DNA of 22,440 bases from assembly GCF_019112545.1 (NCBI RefSeq), contig NW_025064971.1, forward strand, positions 1 through 22,440, written 5' to 3'. The stretch comes from Guyanagaster necrorhizus (lineage: Eukaryota > Basidiomycota > Agaricomycetes > Agaricales > Physalacriaceae). Position numbers and translations under genes: made by a program. This document shows positions 18,896 through 22,440 of this stretch, piece by piece. The notes beneath the pieces are model-generated. The model saw only the letters and a program-made list of their open reading frames with translations, ran no database searches and was not told the DNA's origin. Each line of letters begins with the position of its first letter. Position 1 is the stretch's first letter.

Positions 18896-20856
18896 TCAAA
18901 TAAGAATGTTCCGGCACCGTTTAGTAATGCCCAGAAGCTCCATCCTTTGGGCTTCTTCATAGACTATTTCAAACACGGACACTTTCTCAAACTTTTCGTC
19001 AGATAGTCTTCGCCCGACAACCCAATATCGTTTGGGAACCAGTCGGAGATCGAATCCATCCATACCAAGCAATGTGTAGATGTCTTCAGGTATTGGGAAC
19101 TTGTGGCGTGCAATGATGTCGAATGTATGTTCCGTCAGATTGGCATTTTTAATGATCAGCTCGCCACGTCGCTCAACCTCTGCTGCACCTCCCGGAGCCA
19201 ACCCTCGCACAAATACCTTTTCAATGCAGGGCCCTTTATACCAGCTATCATTCGTCTTCCAATCAATTGTCATAAAGGGGCAGTCGTTCACAGGCAGAGG
19301 ATTCTTCATGACCTGCTCCCATGACGGTCTCCACTTCATGCCCGTATCTCCTGGTTCAGGATACGAGATGAACAGCCGACCCCGATTCTCCACATCCATT
19401 GCATTCACCAATTCCGTCCATGCATCTTCGAGAGATTCGCTCTCTTGGTATACCGGTATCGTCGTGGGGAGCAGAGGGAATGCCAGTCCCGCGACTTTGT
19501 CTACAGGATTGGTGGATACCCGGTTCTGCATCTGTGACAGGGCCTCAAATATCGTGGGGGAGACTGGCAGCCGCGGACTCAGATGATTGACAGCGCTGAT
19601 GGACCGCAGCTGCTTGTGAAACCTAGTCAGTATCTCAGTATCATAGTTCCCATCCTTGTCTATTGGTTTCGCATGCAGCGGTCCATCAGGTGTATCCCCG
19701 ACAATGATCCTCTTCCTGCCAACCTCCTGAAGTGTCCACGCGCGTCTAAACCAACAGCAATCACTGTCCAAGTCACCGTCGTTCAAAGTAAAGGGCCGCC
19801 CCAGCCCACTCAGGTAGGTCGCGACTTCGGCGTCCCTATACACACGTCCGATAGTGGGCACATCGACCTTCCACTCTTCTGCACGCAGGTCCTCCCTTAG
19901 CCCGCCCTCCTGTCTCAAACAGAGGACATCCAACCACACATACTGCTCACCAAGATTCAGCATCTCGATGCGGATGAGATCAAGGTTGGTATCGTTTGGG
20001 ATGGGTACAGGCCATTCCTTCCCATTGATAGGTGTCCAGACGTTGACGCGATCCTTCGCGTCCATCCACGCATGCGATACCGGCCGAACAGTCCATGCAG
20101 CACTTAACCACGGCATCGGGTATAGAAACGCGTTGTTGCTCCACCATGGCACCACCCGATTAGCGCATAGATCCCAGACCCGTCGAGGTTCCAAATTCGG
20201 TTGGACAATCCGGTTACCGACAAGTGCATCTCGTCGCCTCTCCTGGTCCCGAGCTTCACGTGTACGTAGCCCATCTGGGATGGCATTCCAGTCTTTGATG
20301 CCCCATACCATGCGGAGACGGCCATATGCAGTGCCAAAGTCGTAGTTATTCTTGATGCAGTCTTCGAGAGTGGAGGACATGGATCGAGTGTCCAGGGTAT
20401 GTGATGTTCTGAGGGTGGTGTTCAGTTGATCTAAGAGGCCCATAACACCGAGGGTAGCGCATGGAGTGTCGGCGAGGGAGGATGATATTACGGGCTTTCG
20501 ACCGGTGTAGGATCGTTGTGATGGAACTTTGATCGACGACTCCTGTTGGCCCGTTTCAGTGAAGGCAGAAATGGTGACTACGGGGAAAGTGAGGTCCTGA
20601 AAATATGTTAACAAACTCTTCTCTGTTTGTTTGCTAACTGGCTTACCTCCGGGGCCTGAGACTCTGGGAATACAGAATAAGAATCCCAGCTCAGGGGTTC
20701 TGGAGCTGTTTCTGCACTGCTAAGGTCGGGCGGCGAGTGTGTCGTTACCTCCAGGACAGGGCCGTCACCTTCTGCAGTAGAACTGCCATTAGGTATCGCC
20801 CCTTGAGACTCTGGAATTATGTTGGCATTCTGGTCAGAATCAGATGGATCCGTCAT
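18896..20856 (-). CDS. HET-domain protein B, start codon of A lost
   Basis: Paralogue of HET A with the same structure: exon 1 ends at 20647, intron 20646-20597 (50 nt, GTAAGC...TTTTCAG) and exon 2 is 20596-18896. The codon aligned with A's ATG is ACG (20955-20953). The first in-frame ATG is at 20856, giving about 636 residues without the hydrophobic N-terminal 33. The HET domain is complete: PVSHAWMD, WLDVLCLRQEGG, DAEVATYLSGLG, CCWFRRAWTLQE. Frame and splice sites are intact despite many substitutions, so it may still be functional. Differences from A cluster just before the HET domain (three extra residues, near NNAFLYPMPW), in the middle of the C-terminal region and at the last 20 residues. 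Upstream DNA is displaced by the ~735 bp insertion, so its promoter differs from A's. An unannotated upstream exon could restore a start. Confidence 0.8.
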
Positions 20857-21136
20857 TGCTTGTGCAGTCGAAAAAGCGGAGCACAAGCGATTCCAAATCC
20901 TGTTAACGCGGCTGAAAAGCAGGGCAATAATTCTCGATGGTACTAAAGTCGTCGTACTGAGTACTCGAAACAAAATATATCAACAATACGTACTATTTCC
21001 CATTTTCCAGATATGCAGTCAAGGGATTGCGGAACCAAGGATTATCTGCATCGAGGCAGGCAGGCGTTGCAAGTTGCAGGTCGAATTCTACGGGCTGTTG
21101 CGAGGTACTCGTGTGAACAGCATGCTAGACGCCAGA

Positions 21137-21870
21137 TGAACCAATAATAGGGAGGATCAGGATTCGTCGATTATGGGGCGATAATCGGGGGAATAACCAT
21201 CATCGACCACAACTGCACAACCGATTCCGGAGTCGGTTCTGCGATGATGAGTCGTCGATTACTGGTCAATGTTGCCTTCAGCCATAATCGCTGCTGAACT
21301 GTGACACTCACTAATAATGACATTCCACAGTAAGCCCTTAGCAAGGTATGAGCGAGGACTTATCATCTACAGTAAGTGTTTTTGTTCCCTGTGTTGGGCT
21401 AATTCTGGGCTAATCGAGTTGGTTTTGCGATTGGCCAAGGCCGTGGGGAGTATTGCGAGTATGCCATGTGTTCGAGTCTTTTGGGGGGGGATCTCGTGAT
21501 GTGGCAGGCATGGCACTAGTGTCGAGTCAACCTCTTACTTTATGTGCAAGCTGCAAGGATCCTATTTCTGCTCAGTGATCATTTATACCGTCAACCAAAA
21601 ATCACCGGTGATCGCACGGGATAAAGAAGCAGATGGTGATATCTTTAATTACCTACATATGTAAACGTGATGAATCTGACAGCAACTCCGACTAGAGGCG
21701 TTCTTCACTGTCGATCTCTTTTGCCGTCTGCTTCCTCTTTGTGCCGCCTGTCTTTACTCTTGTATTCTAGTGTCCTCGTGGTATCCGTCACCAATATTAT
21801 TTGGTACAAGTCACTCTGGAGACTCTTCAAAGATTCATTTTCTCCATCTTCTCTGCTCGCACATTTATAT
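21137..21870. mobile_element. ~735 bp non-coding insertion upstream of HET B (unclassified, possibly LTR-like)
   Basis: The upstream flanks of HET A and HET B align up to about 12806/21136. In A the sequence then runs directly into segment X' (CATCCTGCATG at about 12812). In B the same motif appears only at about 21871, so some 735 extra bases lie between. The extra DNA has no convincing gene. It has several CGAT/ATCG inverted motifs near its left end, a pyrimidine-rich stretch and a TTGGTACAAG motif that faintly recalls a retrotransposon primer-binding site. I see no clear terminal inverted repeat or target-site duplication, so the LTR idea is weak. Deletion from the HET A side would explain the same pattern. 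Bases 1-692 are a second copy. Confidence 0.4.
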
Positions 21871-22440
21871 CATCCTGCATGTTACAGCCTCTAGGAATAC
21901 CGATATCTGCAACATGGAGATCCTGTCACACCTTCGCAAAGGATCATGGGTTGCACACCTTTATACTCTTGTGAATCCGACGTCAGGAAGAAATACCGAA
22001 ATTTGCATTAATGATACAAACCACATCCAAATCGCTGGGCCCTGCAAAGGTCTCTTTCCAGTGGTGGTCGACCTTCTGAATAATACCTTCAACAAAAGCT
22101 TAGAGAAAGATAAAAGAAAAACATGCCATTGAATTTCAACGGTCACATTACCCTTCGTGTCGCTGACCGCGATGACATCCAGGGCCAACATTCTCCTCCT
22201 TCGCGAACCTACGCCATCCTCCGACACTGGCCAGGACAGGAATGGAGCCATCTTTACTGCAGCAAACAACACGCCTTTCTTGATTCCAGTGGTCGAGACC
22301 GTGTTCTCGAATATCAATGAACTCACATCCGTAACAGCACAGGGCAATTTTGATGGAGTTGTCATGACCAGCGCACGCTCATGTGAGGCCTGACACAAGG
22401 CAAATGGTGCAGCCAAGAACGGTACGTGCCGCATTCACTT
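21180..22440. repeat. Direct repeat, right copy
   Basis: Near-identical copy of 1-1262. It begins straight after unique sequence upstream of HET B and runs off the end of the window inside the HEM4 remnant (intron 1 region). It carries no separate intact gene. The high identity contrasts with the more diverged repeats inside the unit, so this duplication is the youngest event visible, or an assembly effect. Confidence 0.97.
22172..22440 (+). pseudogene. HEM4: Uroporphyrinogen-III synthase remnant, third copy (cut by window end)
   Basis: Copy of 994-1262 inside the right direct repeat. It has the same ATG, the LLLREPTPSSD and VVMTSARSCEA motifs and the same TGA. The intron donor GTACGT is present at about 22422; the window ends inside the intron. 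Confidence 0.8.

Larger units (their letters stand above)
17991..21136. repeat. HET block B, direct repeat with HET block A
   Basis: Counterpart of 9853-12806. Beyond the upstream edge (about 21136) the sequence departs into the ~735 bp insertion. The 3' flank contains an extra segment at 18148-18355. Confidence 0.95.

Noticed and set aside
19080..19586. 168-codon plus-strand frame
   Set aside because: Antisense shadow of HET B exon 2.
1..22440. CRISPR arrays, bacterial operons, telomeric TTAGGG arrays
   Set aside because: No regularly spaced short repeats, no ribosome-binding sites and no telomere repeat runs were seen; the gene structure is fungal.

Overview
The window looks like accessory, duplication-rich nuclear DNA from a basidiomycete fungus, probably an Agaricomycete. 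The reasons are short introns (44 to 52 nt, GT...AG), HET-domain proteins, a Lsb1/Pin3-type SH3 protein with a Gly-rich tail in its own exon, and uroporphyrinogen-III synthase remnants of fungal type. No bacterial, viral, CRISPR or RNA-gene signal was seen. All identities are estimates by eye.

Layout: (1) 1-1262 recurs almost unchanged at 21180-22440, so the window is one ~21.2 kb unit plus the start of a second. (2) 955-5370 (arm Y) is a graveyard of gene fragments: a broken HEM4, a broken short-chain dehydrogenase and several unrecognised pieces. It recurs in inverted orientation at 13198-17363 (Y'). (3) 5582-6104 holds two remnants of a HET-domain gene, fused at 6104/6105 to the antisense 5' half of an SH3 gene. 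(4) The centre carries the two most normal-looking genes: a 71-residue conserved small protein (7466-7681) and an intact two-exon SH3 protein (8185-8947). (5) 8990-9850 looks like a decayed multi-exon gene. (6) HET gene A (minus strand, two exons, 677 aa) and its flanks (9853-12806) recur as HET gene B (17991-21136). B keeps the whole reading frame but has lost the ATG used by A.

Read outward from the centre (~6370-8180), both sides show the same order: SH3 gene, HET gene, then Y. I infer an old large inverted duplication. The right arm is nearly intact; the left arm lost about 2.7 kb in one deletion that joined HET to SH3. Later, or separately, the HET block was copied in direct orientation, about 735 bp of non-coding DNA was inserted upstream of HET B, and the whole unit was very recently duplicated in tandem (or the assembly repeats it).

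Functionally, the SH3 gene and the small gene look like housekeeping genes. The HET pair belongs to a family linked in other fungi to non-self recognition and programmed cell death. The locus resembles a birth-and-death cluster: one apparently intact HET gene, one with an altered start, and two broken pieces.
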